A stretch of 64,000 nt of DNA. Source: Aspidapion aeneum. Lineage: Eukaryota > Arthropoda > Insecta > Coleoptera > Brentidae. How positions within the stretch are numbered: position 1 is the first letter of the stretch; each line of letters begins with the position of its first letter. The notes beneath the pieces are model-generated. The model was not told where the DNA came from. It ran no database searches and worked only from the letters and a program-made list of their open reading frames with translations. The position numbers and the translations under genes were made by a program. Shown in pieces: positions 32,201 through 43,473 of this stretch. The DNA lies in assembly GCA_963576565.1 (NCBI GenBank), contig OY755048.1, positions 9,959,984-10,023,983 of the forward strand, written 5' to 3'.

Positions 32201-32402
32201 TAATGCGATGTGCGTAGTGTCCACAGTAATTCGATGGAATGCCTCCTTTTAAGGTAACTTCCTAGACCCTATATAACCTCCAAACCTAGCTCTATAAAAT
32301 ACCCTTACTTTGTGTACAGAAAGACGAATCAAAGAGCCTTGATTATTTACCTAAATAAACAAATATGTAACGTTGTCTTAAACGTAAAAATGACACGTTA
32401 CA
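29147..32402 (-). repeat. 5' LTR of giant gypsy (3,256 bp)
   Basis: Matches 14815-18073 along its length with scattered substitutions and small homopolymer indels. It ends on the plus strand at ACGTTACA (32402), where the interrupted CCCAAC element resumes with CTACTACGTCGTAG. The four to five bases between do not match the left flank. Confidence 0.95.
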
Positions 32403-34629
32403 TAATCTACTACGTCGTAGAGGCTGTTTTTTTTCCGTAATGGCATAAAAGTTGCGATGTAGTTGCAAATAATATAATCGTTTCTTTTTGGTAGAATTGT
32501 TACACAATATGGTGGACACAACAGTAAACAGACTCGCTTAGTTTTTTTGTTTGGTTATGGTTATAATATGTACTATGTTATCCAAAAGTGTGAGAATTTA
32601 CGAGCAGAGGATCAAAATTCGAGTGCGACGCAAAGTTTTTTGTATAACAATAACATGCATTATATATATTGCAAAAAACCGGTGCGCCCGTAAAATTGAG
32701 CCGTTTTCGGGTAGCTGATGGAATTTTTGTGTTGTGATTTTGGAGGTTATGTTTTCATAACTCTAACAAATGGTGCTTAAGAAGAGCATTTTTGGTAAGC
32801 TTCAACTAATTTGTTTATAAAATAGTATCTCTCTTTAATATGAGCTCATAAAACGACAAAAATAATATTAAATTTTCTTTCTTACATAAAAACATGGCGT
32901 CCCAAACTATATTCCCTGATAGTCGAAAGGGTTACTTGAAAGTGAGCCTAAGTTACGGCAACGTGTCACTTACGACTTTTATGTCGGCATTCCTTTTTAG
33001 TTCTAGATAACACACTCGAATTTCTACTCCTTCGTTGCAGAAACGTATTATTAACTAGCTTTCGCCACTATAAAACGTCTACAGAGTGATAGGAACCACG
33101 CGATAAGTATAACTACTACCCTCAAGTTATTGGGGTGTCGCCACTTGTCATTTGCCGTTTCTGTCAACAACAGCACCACTGCTTATAGGTTATGTACGAG
33201 CGTGAATTTGTGGTAGGTTTTAAAACAAAAACAAGATAAATTAAATTCCATTAGAACAATAAATGAACTGCCAATAAAAAGTGTTTTTTAAAAATGTATG
33301 TTGCAGTCGAGAGCATGAAATCAACTTATTGTTACTTTCTTTATTTACACATTGCTCTCACAATTCGTATGTAGTATGTTTTATTGTTTTTAGATATTTT
33401 GGCATTGTCAATATTCAGTAATTTTTATTATTATAAGCCCTATAAGTAAAAAAACAATCTCTGAAACTTGTTAGATCGCTTAGAAATCCGCATGTAACCA
33501 CGATATATTTAACTTGTTTTTTTATTAGCCGCAAACAGCGCAAAAGTTCCTAGCATATCCCAGAGGTTATTTTAGGGGCCGTGCATAAATTAGATATTAG
33601 GGACCTATTGCAATAAAGCCTGGCACATTGTACACAGCAGAAATTTAAGTTTATTCACTTCAAACCAAGCTTTAACAACAGCACAAATTTGAAGAAAACC
33701 AAAAAGACAATGACCCAAGCTCAACACATAAAATGAATCACACTGAGACACGACACGTCAGCACAAGAGGGTTACGATGGCGATAGGGTGGTGCCACAGC
33801 ACAAACCACGAACGACCGTAAAGACAGTACAAGAATAGAACAGCAACAAGTAGCGTAAATGATTAAGGATGGAGATTAAGCATGGACCAGGAAATTCTTA
33901 AAATCCGTGTGCGGTACTGGATACTTTGGATAAATATTTTGCATTTTGATTGTTTTGCAAAATGGTCAAGCAATGAGCTCGAAAAAATGGACTGCTCAAG
34001 GTAGTTAAAAAAATATTTGCAAAACTATTCCTAATATTCCCATATTATAAAAGGAGCCACAAAAAGTAGGGTTAAGAATGTGTGCGACCAAGATGCGACT
34101 TCAAAAAGTCTACGTTTTCAAAGTAGAAACAGGAAGGAGAGATTACTTTAAAAGATCGACATTAAAAAAAAGTCAATGTAGTTGCGGCTTTAAAGTTGAT
34201 CCAAAAAGTTATTTTGTCTACATTGTTACATCAGATGTTACTATGATGACACAAACTCTTGTGGTAAAAATTAAAGTTATAATGTAGTTGTCGGATACAC
34301 TTGTCTGGGACTCCAATGAAGCTTAACTTTCTAGTGGTAATTAAGTAGGATATAAAAGTCAGGGCGACTACGAAATAACGACTAAAAAGAAAGTAAAACT
34401 TTAGCAACGTCCTATTGTGGTAGAGAAGACTATCAGAATCGACTATCAAGAAACAATCCTAAGAAGTAGTTTAGAGGGTCGTTTTTACGAAACATCTACT
34501 ATTTCCTGATACTAAATAGTAGTTAGAACTAAAAAGTAACAAATTTTGGTTGGGAGCACCACATTTCTACTATAAGAAAGTAGCAAAGCCTTTAGAACAT
34601 GTAGCCGCTACTATAAATGTTAGTTGGGC

Positions 34630-34941
34630 AAAGGGGCCCGAGGCCCCCCTTCTTAAGATAAAGCATGTAATCTTTAGTTCTAGTAAAAACTAACCAACAC
34701 ATAAATTGCAATTTTTGACAAAATTTACATAACAACAAAAAAATTAAAAAAATTAACACTTAGCTTGAGAAAACACACCTTGTTTTCCTGGTTACGGGGC
34801 CCTTAGCCAAGCTCTCCCGCCGGGCCCCTACGTACCCGGCCCTGTGTAAGGGTCTTATGTATGCCTTCGCACTTTAAGAATTAAATAACTATAACATTTA
34901 AACTTGAATTTCAAATAGCTCTATTTGGGAGCTATTTGAGA
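34630..34941. other. GC-rich repeat remnant
   Basis: Contains GGGGCCCGAGGCCCCCC at the start and CCGCCGGGCCCCTACG near 34817. Its first bases join logically to the sequence left of 14606 once the 2.4-kb element is removed. No gene is seen. Confidence 0.45.
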
Positions 34942-35078
34942 CAGTGAATATCGGTTATAACGACATTGAACGGACCGCTTAATTTCGGTCGTTATAACCG
35001 ACCGTCGTTATAGAGAAAAAGGTAACAAGATGAATTATACAAGTAAAATTAAAAAAAGAAAAATTTAAAAAAAGTTTC

Positions 35079-35148
35079 ACTTCGGCCGGGACTCGAACCC
35101 AGATCTCTTGCTCTGTATGCAAACGCTCTTTCATTAAGCCACCAAAGA
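35079..35148 (-). other. Decayed tRNA-like module, left arm
   Basis: On the minus strand it has T-arm sequence GGGTTCGAGTCCCGG, an anticodon-loop region GCATACAGAGC and an A-box-like TGGCTTAATGAAAGAGC. Acceptor pairing is incomplete. Related to 6403-6475. Confidence 0.55.
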
Positions 35149-35545
35149 ACGAGAAATTCTCAGGATATTAACTCGAGCCAGCCATTTAACTGATTTTTAT
35201 AATTCTTCGAACCGAACCATAAACAACAAGCAAAATTAAAGAAAGATTTTTTTTTATAAGTTTTCATTTTACTTGTTGTTTATGGTTTTAGGTCCTTGCA
35301 TTATTTGCAATTTGGTATTTGAAAATTATATTGAAATTTTAACACACGAAAAATGGGATCTCATGTTTTCAGACGTTGATACTTTACGTCTAATTTGAGT
35401 TTTCATACCTTTGACAGTGGGGAAGAAGAATTATAAAAATCAGTTGCATGGCTTTATCGAGTTAATATCCTGAGAATTTCTCGTTCTTGTATTGAGACCC
35501 CACACACATGCATAGGTAGAAGTTTTCCGAAAATGTATGTATGAT

Positions 35546-35614
35546 CTTTGGTGGTTTAATGAAAGAGCGTTTGCGTACAGAGCAAGAGATCCGGGTCCGA
35601 GTCCCGACCGAAGA
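35546..35614 (+). other. Decayed tRNA-like module, right arm
   Basis: Plus-strand counterpart of the module at 35079, in inverted orientation: GTTTGCGTACAGAGC (anticodon loop as at 6403) and GGGTCCGAGTCCCGACCG (T arm with changes). Probably not functional. Confidence 0.55.
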
Positions 35615-36013
35615 GAAACTTTTTTATAATTTTTCTTTCTTTAATTTTACTTGTTGTTTATGGTTTTAGATCCTTGCATTATTTGCAATTTGGTTGAAAA
35701 GATGGGTTATATTATAGAACTCGGTCGGGACCTTAATATCGCTGTCCCGGCATAACAATGACGCAACTGCAAAAATATGATTTTTACAGGAGAGGCGAAA
35801 AACGGACTTAAATTCTTTATTATTACGTCTAAATAAAGTGAAGAAAATGCATTGGGATGAAAGTAGTGAGATGATTAACTAAATATAGATAGTTTTACTG
35901 TATAGGGGGATAAATTTTGCAGTTGCGTCATTATTTTGCCGGGACTGCGATATGTCGTCGCTATAACCGATATGTCGTAATATTCGATATTGTTATAAGC
36001 AATATTCACTGTA

Positions 36014-38521
36014 CAGGGTGTCCCAAATTGGGCACTTTTAGGGGGTATAAGGTACTTCTAGGGGAGACAGAGAAAAACTGACCACGCATTGCGAGGCTCA
36101 CATTTCAAGAGAAGACTTGAAAGTGAAAACCGCATTTTGAAATATCGTCTCGTCTTTGAGCTACGGGGGCTTTTTGAAAAGTCTGCATTTTGAAAGGGGG
36201 TCTATAACTTTGTTATTAGTAGAAACTTTGATTTAGAGTAAATCGCAATTTTATAGACTGACGAGGAATTCACCCACCAAATTAAATTTTAACTGTCACT
36301 TTTAGTTTTTGAGATATGACATAAAGTTGCATTTTTTCTTATGGAATGGCCTACATTTTAATTAATTTTCGAATTCGTCATTGAATTCTTTTTACAATGA
36401 TGTATCATATGTCATAGTTTGATTGAGCGGTTTCGGAGATAATTCAAGTTTTTCATTTTTGTCTAGTGTGCGTTGAATGATGTCATGCGCCATTGACATG
36501 AAAGCCTTGCGGTCCAATCCTACTTCAATGCACCTATAGTTTTGTTGTCTTATACTATACAAATCAAGTTGGCCTTGCGTTTTGGCGTTTTGTCATTGTT
36601 TTCAATTGTTTAAACAATTTGACATTACGCTTTGATATGAAATTATATTGCATAAAAGCGTTTTTAATTTTATTTTGAATTATGTATCAAAACGATGAAA
36701 AGTATGACATGTTAAAATGTTACTGGGAAAGTAATGATAATCGACAGGACGCTGGAAACTTATATCTTCAAAGGTATCCCGAACGAAGGCAACCTTATAT
36801 GGATATATTTTCAAAGTGGAAAAGGAACCTTGTTCAATATGGCTCTTTTTCAAAACCGCGGCCCAAAATATATGACGTTAGGAGGGACCGTGAGTTAGAG
36901 GAGATAGGCATTATTGGTGGTGCACAATAATTCATTCGCGATCATTGAGACAATTAGAAGCTGCTACAGGCATACCGAGAACTTCAATTCACCGAACACT
37001 TAAACGGAATAATTATAACCCTTATCGCACAAGAAAGGTTCATAAGCTTTATGACCGGGACTACCAGCCTAGAATGAACTTTTCTAATTTATTTATTATT
37101 TTATTTTATTTTATTTATTGACAAATGCGAGGAAGATTTAAACTTTCCCATTCATGTGATGTTTACAGATGAGACAAGAGTCACAAGTTACGGTATATTT
37201 AATAGATATAACAACTACACTTGGGCCCAACAAAATCCCTACAAAACTGTTGAATTTGTCAACCAGGGTTGCTATGGCTTTAATGTTTGGGCTGGAGTTC
37301 ATCGAGGACGTATAGTTGGCCCCTATATATACATATAATGAAAATTTAAATCAAGAGCGGTATTTAGAAAACATTTTACAAGTTGTGGTTGAGCCATACA
37401 TCGAAAACTTGCCGCTAGTAGAGAATATGCAGTGCTACTTCCAACAAGATGGTGCACCACCGCATACGGCTGGAATTATTACCAATTATTTGAATAATAA
37501 CTTTCACAACCAGTGGATTGCATTAAGAGGCCCAATATCATGGCCAGCAAGGTCTCCAGACCTTGTGTGATTTCTATTTATGGGGAAGAATCACAGACAT
37601 GACGTTTAGACATCCTGCTGAAGATTGTCAAGATTTGGAAAATAATCTTCTTAATTCGTTCGAATCTATTCAAAATTTTGAATTAATTAATGCGGCTAGA
37701 TCTACTAAAAAGCGGTGCCGTCTGTGCTTGAGGCAAAACGGGCGCCATTTTGAACATATGTTGTAAAATAGTATGAATATGATATATAAATTAGTACTTA
37801 TTAAGGTTATTTAGTATTAGCTTAAGTTACTATAGTTATATAGTAGGTTGGTTGTTATTTTTTCTGTTGATCTATGACGCAATGATTGATAATTTTAATA
37901 ATATCGAATTTCTATTGAGTCTGTAATTTTTGTTTCTTTTTATAACTAGGCTTTGAGGGCCGTCAGCTGAATTATAATTTTTCCACCAGGCTTACTATAT
38001 TTTTGACCGTGTAAAATAATAAAAATACTGGAGTGCCTTGACCTGCCTCAGCAGGAAATCAAAGCGCACTAGAAATAAGTGAAAAAGGTGAATATCTCCT
38101 AAACCGCTCAATGAAACTATGACATATGGTACATCATTTTGAAAAGAATTCAATGACAAATTCGAAAATTAATTAAAATATAGGCCATTCCATAAGAAAA
38201 AGTGCAACTTTATGTCATATCTAAAAAACTAAAAGTGACAGTTAAAATTTAATTTGGTGGGTGAATTCTTCGTGAAAGTCTATAAAATTGCAGTTTACTC
38301 TAAATCAAAATTTCCACTAACAACGAAGTTATAGATCCCCTTCCAAAATGCAGAGTTTTCAAAAAGCCCCCGTAGCTCAAAGACAAGACGATATTTTAAA
38401 ATGCCGTTTTCACTATAAGTCTTCTCTTGAAATTTGAGCCTTGCAATGCGTGGTCAGTTTTTCTCTGTCTCCCCTAGAAGTACCTTAAACCCCCTAAAAG
38501 TGCCCAATTTGGGACGCCCTG
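36014..38521 (+). mobile_element. Mariner-like transposon with TIRs of about 450 bp
   Basis: Flanked by TA on both sides. CAGGGTGTCCCAAATTGGGC at the left end and GCCCAATTTGGGACGCCCTG at the right (one base different) begin inverted repeats that can be followed for roughly 450 bp on each side (to about 36475 and from about 38063). The 2,508-bp element holds a broken transposase. Its left TA is also the right TA of the pogo-like element. Confidence 0.9.
36682..37766 (+). pseudogene. Mariner/Tc1-superfamily transposase, DUF4817-like, broken
   Basis: Starts at ATG 36682 (MYQNDEKYDMLKCYWESNDN), the N-terminal helix-turn-helix typical of insect DUF4817 proteins. After a frame break a second HTH is readable near 36950 (SLRQLEAATGIPRTSIHRTL). 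A T/A-rich stretch with stops (about 37085-37130) interrupts next. The catalytic core then follows in pieces: FTDETRVT (first D), YFQQDGAPPHTA (second D), SWPARSPDL and CDFYLWG (third acidic position), ending RQNGRHFEHML. At least three frame breaks lie between these parts, so the protein cannot be made. Confidence 0.88.
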
Positions 38522-38568
38522 TACTCCTCATATTAGTATCCCATTTGATGCATAAGGTGGAGCATTTA

Positions 38569-38770
38569 CAGTGGCGTATATAGAAAAAAGTTTCGGGGGG
38601 GGGGCGAGACAGTTTAGACAGTTTCGGGAGGGGGGGGCAAGGCCTCATGAGGCCGTATTTTATGCTATTTTATGTTTGTATTCATGAAATATGGGGAAAA
38701 TATCTAAAAAAGTCTTAGTTTCGGGGGGGGGGGCGGGCCCCCCGGGCCACTCCTCTTATATACGCCACTG
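38569..38770. mobile_element. hAT-type MITE, 202 bp
   Basis: TIRs CAGTGGCGTATATAG and CTTATATACGCCACTG, flanked on both sides by the identical 8-bp AGCATTTA (38561-38568 and 38771-38778). Target duplication length and CAGTGGCG termini fit hAT. The interior is G-rich and non-coding. Confidence 0.92.
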
Positions 38771-38778
38771 AGCATTTA

Positions 38779-39435
38779 TAATGTTTCGATTGAAAGTAGT
38801 TTTAAAGTTACAGACAATATTTAACAAAATAGTCTCAAATAGCCCCGATTTACAGTACCTTTTCATTTATGCAAATTGGAATAACATATTCACTATTTTA
38901 TGGTAATCTTATGGATCGGCAAGGGATGAGAATTGCTCTAAATTTACATTCTACAAGCCGCCCACGATTGACCAGACGTACTCTAATCAATTAATTGAAA
39001 TCAATCTTTTAAGTTTAAATTTTGCAACGACTGAAGTATTTAGACAAGGGCTGTCGCCCGAACAAATAAAGAAGGAAATTGCAGAAGACACAAAAAAACA
39101 ACCAATACGTCTGATAAACTATTAAAAAATTAAAAATAAGAAAAAGAACGAACGCAACTCCTTTACTAACCTTAAGGCTGCCAGTATGGAAAGCCTAATT
39201 GAATGAGTAGGGGAAAGTGGGGCAGGTTGAAATAGTTCAAATTTCCTCCGCTACATAATCAATTCTAAAGGTGTGATTCATATTTTGGAACTCAGCTGAG
39301 CTGCTCCAATACCCACGTTAATCACACAGGCAGTAAAAACTATTTGCGGTTTGAACAAGTGGGCAAATATATGTTTCAAAGCAAGAAAAGTAAACTTTTA
39401 ATATGTTTGTTTTTTTTATATAGATTTAGAATATA
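38779..39435. other. Non-coding DNA with a dispersed repeat piece
   Basis: About 39290-39420 resembles 46025-46145 (shared CACGTTAATC, AGCAAGAAAAGTAAA and similar words). Otherwise nothing is recognised. Confidence 0.45.
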
Positions 39436-39742
39436 CAGGGTGTTATGTAATAAATAGTTTATATTTAAATGGGTTGTATATTAAACGTACCTGTGCTGAA
39501 AAAAAAATACTAAAAAAATATTTTTACTGTGTTGCTATTTTTGACCTATTTATACGCCACTGTAAGTGTAATACATTATTTAAAGAAAACAGTTCAAATT
39601 AGGGTTAAATTAACTCACTATAGCTACCTAACGGGATTTATGCGACAATAAAGAACGAAAACAAAAGTCTGTGTTGCCATGTCTATAAGTTTTTAAAATG
39701 TTTTACTTACTAGGATTGAAGCATTAAAAGTTTTTCCTGAAT

Positions 39743-39892
39743 CTACAGAAACTGCTGGAAATGGTGTCCATCAACATTTAGGCACAGTTCGGCTCTCAAT
39801 CTTCTAGCTTCCCTTGCATTTGAATTGGCCATCCCGTAGGCTATCACCATATTTGTATATTCCTCGTTGGAACGCAGTACTCTGCCAGCCAT
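39743..39892 (-). pseudogene. Transposase relic: N terminus fused to C terminus
   Basis: Minus-strand ATG at 39892 gives MAGRVLRSNEEYTNMVIAYG, the start of a DUF4817-type transposase, and after about 35 residues jumps to a tail CLNVDGHHFQQFL that matches the usual C-terminal GRHFEHML motif of the same family (compare 37740-37766). The DNA-binding and catalytic core is missing. This is an internally deleted transposon of the mariner-like family, consistent with the surrounding CAGGGTGTTATG TIRs. Confidence 0.72.
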
Positions 39893-39971
39893 TTCACGTT
39901 TAAGGTATTGCAAAGTAAAACTATAGCTACCTATCACTTATTAATAAAAACTTAGTTTACATAAACACCTA

Positions 39972-41266
39972 CCCAACAAACATTTAAAGTTGTAACGACG
40001 AAACCCCAACTAGAAAGAATTTCTTAAAAGTAACCGCAACGTACTCTCGCTACGTCTCAGTATACCATACAGCGACGTTATAATTCCCTAAGTGGGGAAC
40101 CAATTTCTAGTTATAACTACTTCGCCAAGTGTTTAAAGTCACTGTAGTAACAAGTACACTACTACGTCGTAGCCAGGTATCTACTACGTCGTAGAGGCTG
40201 TTTTTTTTTCCGTAATGGCATAAAAGTTGCGATGTAGTTGCAAATAATATAATCGTTTCTTTTTGGTAGAATTGTTACACAATATGGTGGACACAACAGT
40301 AAACAGACTCGCTTAGTTTTTTTGTTTGGTTATGGTTATAATATGTACTATGTTATCCAAAAGTGTGAGAATTTACGAGCAGAGGATCAAAATTCGAGTG
40401 CGACGCAAAGTTTTTTGTATAACATGCATTATATATATTGCAAAAAACCGGTGCGCCTGTAAAATTGAGCCGTTTTCGGGTAGCTGATGGAATTTTTGTG
40501 TTGTGATTTTGGAGGTTATGTTTTCATAACTCCAACAAATGGTGCTTAAGAAGAGCATTTTTGGTAAGCTTCAACTAATTTGTTTATAAAATAGTATAGC
40601 TCTTTAATATGAGCTCATAAAACGACAAAAATAATATTAAATTTTCTTTCTTACATAAAAACATGGCGTCCCAAACTATTTTCTCTGATAGTCGAAAGGG
40701 TTACTTGAAAGTGAGCCTAAGTTACGGCAACGTGTCACTTACGACTTTTATGTCGGCATTCCTTTTTAGTTCTAGATAACACACTCGAATTTCTACTCCT
40801 TCGTTGCAGAAACGTATTATTAACTAGCTTTCGCCACTAGAAAACGTCTACAGAGTGATAGGAACCACGCGATAAGTATAACTACTACCCTCAAGTTATT
40901 GGGGTGTCGCCACTTGTCATTTGCCGTTTCTGTCAACAACAGCACCACTGCTTATAGGTTATGTATGTGCGTGAATTTGTGGTAGGTTTTAAAACAAAAA
41001 CAAGATAAATTAAATTCCATTAGAACAATAAATGAAGTACCAATAAAAAGTGTTTTTTAAAAATGTATGTTGCAGTCGAGAGCATGAAATCAACTTATTG
41101 TTACTTTTAGCTCACACTACTATAGTATAGTATATGGTGATCCTAATTTTTTCGAGAAAAAAAAAGTTGCTCCGATTTCAAAATGTTTTATATATCTTTG
41201 CGTTTCAGATGATTTTGAAACTTTTTTGTTGCGCCGTCTGTCTGTCTGTCTGTCTGTCTGTCTGTA

Positions 41267-41297
<31 letters not shown>

Positions 41298-43160
41298 GTG
41301 TCTGTATGTCTGTCTGTAACGACCAACGCGCATAACTGAAAAACCGCATGGCCGATTTTAATGAAATTTGGTACCTAGGCTGGGTCTTGGGTCGAGATGG
41401 TCCTATTTAAAAATGAACAAAATCCACCGAACACAAACCAAATAAAAGGGTGGGGGTAGATTTCAAAAATTAGAGTTTATGTGAAAATATGGCGTGTGTG
41501 ATATTAAACGAAAGGTAATTGAGTCTGCAGTTAAACAAAATACATTTTAATTTATTTAAAAAAAAAGGTGGGGGTATATTTTAAAAACTAGAGTTTAAGT
41601 GAAAATATGGCGTGTGTGATATCAAACGAAAGGTAATTGAGTCCGGACTTTAACAAAATACATTTTAGTTTTTGTTTTTTTTGTAAGGGTGGGGGTAGAT
41701 TTCAAAAATTTGTGTTTAAGTAAAAACATGGCTTGTGTGGTATTAAACAAAAGGTAATTTAGTCTGGAGTTGAATAAAATATATTTCAGTTTTTAGTTAT
41801 ATTAGCTCACACGTACACTATAACTATAGTACCTAGTGTGAGCTTAGGGGCCCATATATTGGCAGAGTATCTTTATTTACATATTGCTCTCACAATTCGT
41901 ATGTAGTATGTTTTATTGTTTTTAGATATTTTGGCATTGTCAATATTCAGTAATTTTTATTATTATAAGCCCTATAAGTAAAAAAACAATCTCTGAAACT
42001 TGTTAGATCGCTTAGAAATCCGCATGTAACCACGATATATTTAACTTGTTTTTTTATTAGCCGCAAACAGCGCAAAAGTTCCTAGCATATCCCAGAGGTT
42101 ATTTTAGGGGCCGTGCATAAATTAGATATTAGGGACATATTGCAATAAAGCCTGGCACATTGTACACAGCAGAAATTTAAGTTTATTCACTTCAAACCAA
42201 GCTTTAACAACAGCACAAATTTGAAGAAAACCAAAAAGACAATGACCCAAGCTCAACAGATAAAATGAATCACAGTGAGACACGACACGTCAGCACAAGA
42301 GGGTTACGATGGCGATAGGGTGGTGCCACAGCACAAACCACGAACGACCGTAAAGACAGTACAAGAATAGAACAGCAACAAGTAGCGTAAAAGATTAAGG
42401 ATGGAGATTAAGCATGGACCAGGAAATTCTTAAAATCCGTGTGCGGTACTCGATACTTTGGATAAATATTTTGCATTTTGATTGTTTTGCAAAATGGTCA
42501 AGCAATGAGCTCGAAAAAATGGACTGCTCAAGGTAGTTAAAAAAATATTTGCAAAACTATTCCTAATATTCCCATATTATAAAAGGAGCCACAAAAAGTA
42601 GGGTTAAGAATGTGTGCGACCAAGATGCGACTTCAAAAAGTCTACGTTTTCAAAGTAGAAACTGGAAGGAGATATTACTTTAAAAGATCGACATTAAAAA
42701 AAAGTCAAAGTAGTTGCGGCTTTAAAGTTGATCCAAAAAGTTATTTTGTCTACATTGTTACATCAGATGTTACTATGATGACACAAACTCTTGTGGTAAA
42801 AATTAAAGTTATAATGTAGTTGTCGGATACACTTGTCTGGGACTCCAATGAAGCTTAACTTTCTAGTGGTAATTAAGTAGGATATAAAAGTCAGGGCGAC
42901 TACGAAATAACGACTAAAAAGAAAGTAAAACTTTAGCAACGTCCTATTGTGGTAGAGAAGACTATCAGAATCGACTATCAAGAAACAATCCTAAGAAGTA
43001 GTTTAGAGGGTCGTTTTTACGAAACATCTACTATTTCCTGATACTAAATAGTAGTTAGAACTAAAAAGTAACAAATTTTGGTTGGGAGCACCACATTTCT
43101 ACTATAAGAAAGTAGCAAATCCTTTAGAACATGTAGCCGCTACTATAAATGTTAGTTGGG
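39972..43160. mobile_element. CCCAAC-ended element, copy 2
   Basis: Same termini as copy 1 (CCCAACAAACATTTA and TAAATGTTAGTTGGG), flanked by TA on both sides. It keeps the uninterrupted sequence AGCCAGGTATCTACTACG where copy 1 carries the gypsy, and it has a 763-bp Helentron-type insertion at 41108-41870 that copy 1 lacks. A 69-codon ORF (42610-42819, matching 34078-34287) is conserved only because the copies are young. Confidence 0.9.
41108..41870 (+). mobile_element. Helentron-associated (HINE/DINE-1-like) repeat, copy A
   Basis: Exact limits come from copy 1 of the host element (33336/33337 region), which lacks it: the flanks ACTTT and CTTTATT join with no target duplication. It contains AGCTCACAC hairpin-type ends, a (GTCT)n tract at 41237-41318, the core CGATTTTAATGAAATTTGG, and three roughly 118-bp tandem units with GGTGGGGGTAGATTTCAAAA. 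A GTCY microsatellite, terminal stem-loop and no target duplication are described traits of non-autonomous Helentrons. It encodes nothing. Confidence 0.7.
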
Positions 43161-43473
43161 TATTATCACTTATTCCTAAAAAATAGTACAGAGTAAGTTA
43201 TTGTTTATAAAAACTGACACTGGCGAAGATTCACAGTTTAAACTAACCAGAGCGAGCAGAAGAGTCTCACTACGCGATAAATACTAAACTAAAAAAAAAA
43301 GTGCAAAATAGGTACTACCAGAAGGGTTTTGGGTAAATTCGGGGAGCAATAAAACTGATTGCCGACGCGTTGTCGCGCCACCGGGGATTATTATAGCCTA
43401 TTCTTGGCGGTGTCTTCCAATTTTGGGAAATACCATTAGGCACGCACTTTAGTAAATAGGTACTTAAAATAAA

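Larger units (their letters stand above)
14815..32402 (-). mobile_element. 17.6-kb Ty3/gypsy LTR retrotransposon
   Basis: Complete element on the minus strand: 5' LTR 29147-32402, primer binding site 29126-29143, leader to 23024, gag 23023-21230, pol from the -1 frame to 18113, polypurine tract, 3' LTR 18073-14815. Domain order protease-RT-RNase H-integrase places it in Ty3/gypsy (Metaviridae). There is no envelope gene: only about 40 bp separate the pol stop from the 3' LTR. Coding sequence is under a third of the length; LTRs and leader supply the rest. The two LTRs differ at roughly a dozen sites by eye, so the insertion is young. It interrupts the CCCAAC-ended element. Confidence 0.93.
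14606..34629. mobile_element. 2.4-kb CCCAAC-ended element, copy 1, split by gypsy insertion
   Basis: The left end CCCAACAAACATTTA (14606) and right end TAAATGTTAGTTGGG (34629) form imperfect terminal inverted repeats, flanked on both sides by CA. Segments 14606-14814 and 32403-34629 together match copy 2 (39972-43160) very closely along about 2.43 kb. The interior carries many CTAC/GTAG words near both ends, including paired TACTACGTCGTAG motifs, but no transposase. It is non-autonomous and its superfamily is unknown to me. Confidence 0.85.
34942..36011. mobile_element. Pogo-like non-autonomous element
   Basis: Termini CAGTGAATATCGGTTATAACG (34942) and its inverted partner ending ATTGTTATAAGC-AATATTCACTG at 36011 resemble pogo/Tigger-type TIRs rich in TTATAACGAC. 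The right flank is TA; the left is GA, possibly mutated. The interior has two inverted arms (about 35040-35240 and 35430-35660), each with a decayed tRNA-like module. No transposase is present. Confidence 0.6.

Noticed and set aside
34078..34287. 69-codon ORF conserved in both copies of the 2.4-kb element
   Set aside because: The copies are almost identical throughout, so conservation of the frame carries no information, and no domain is visible.
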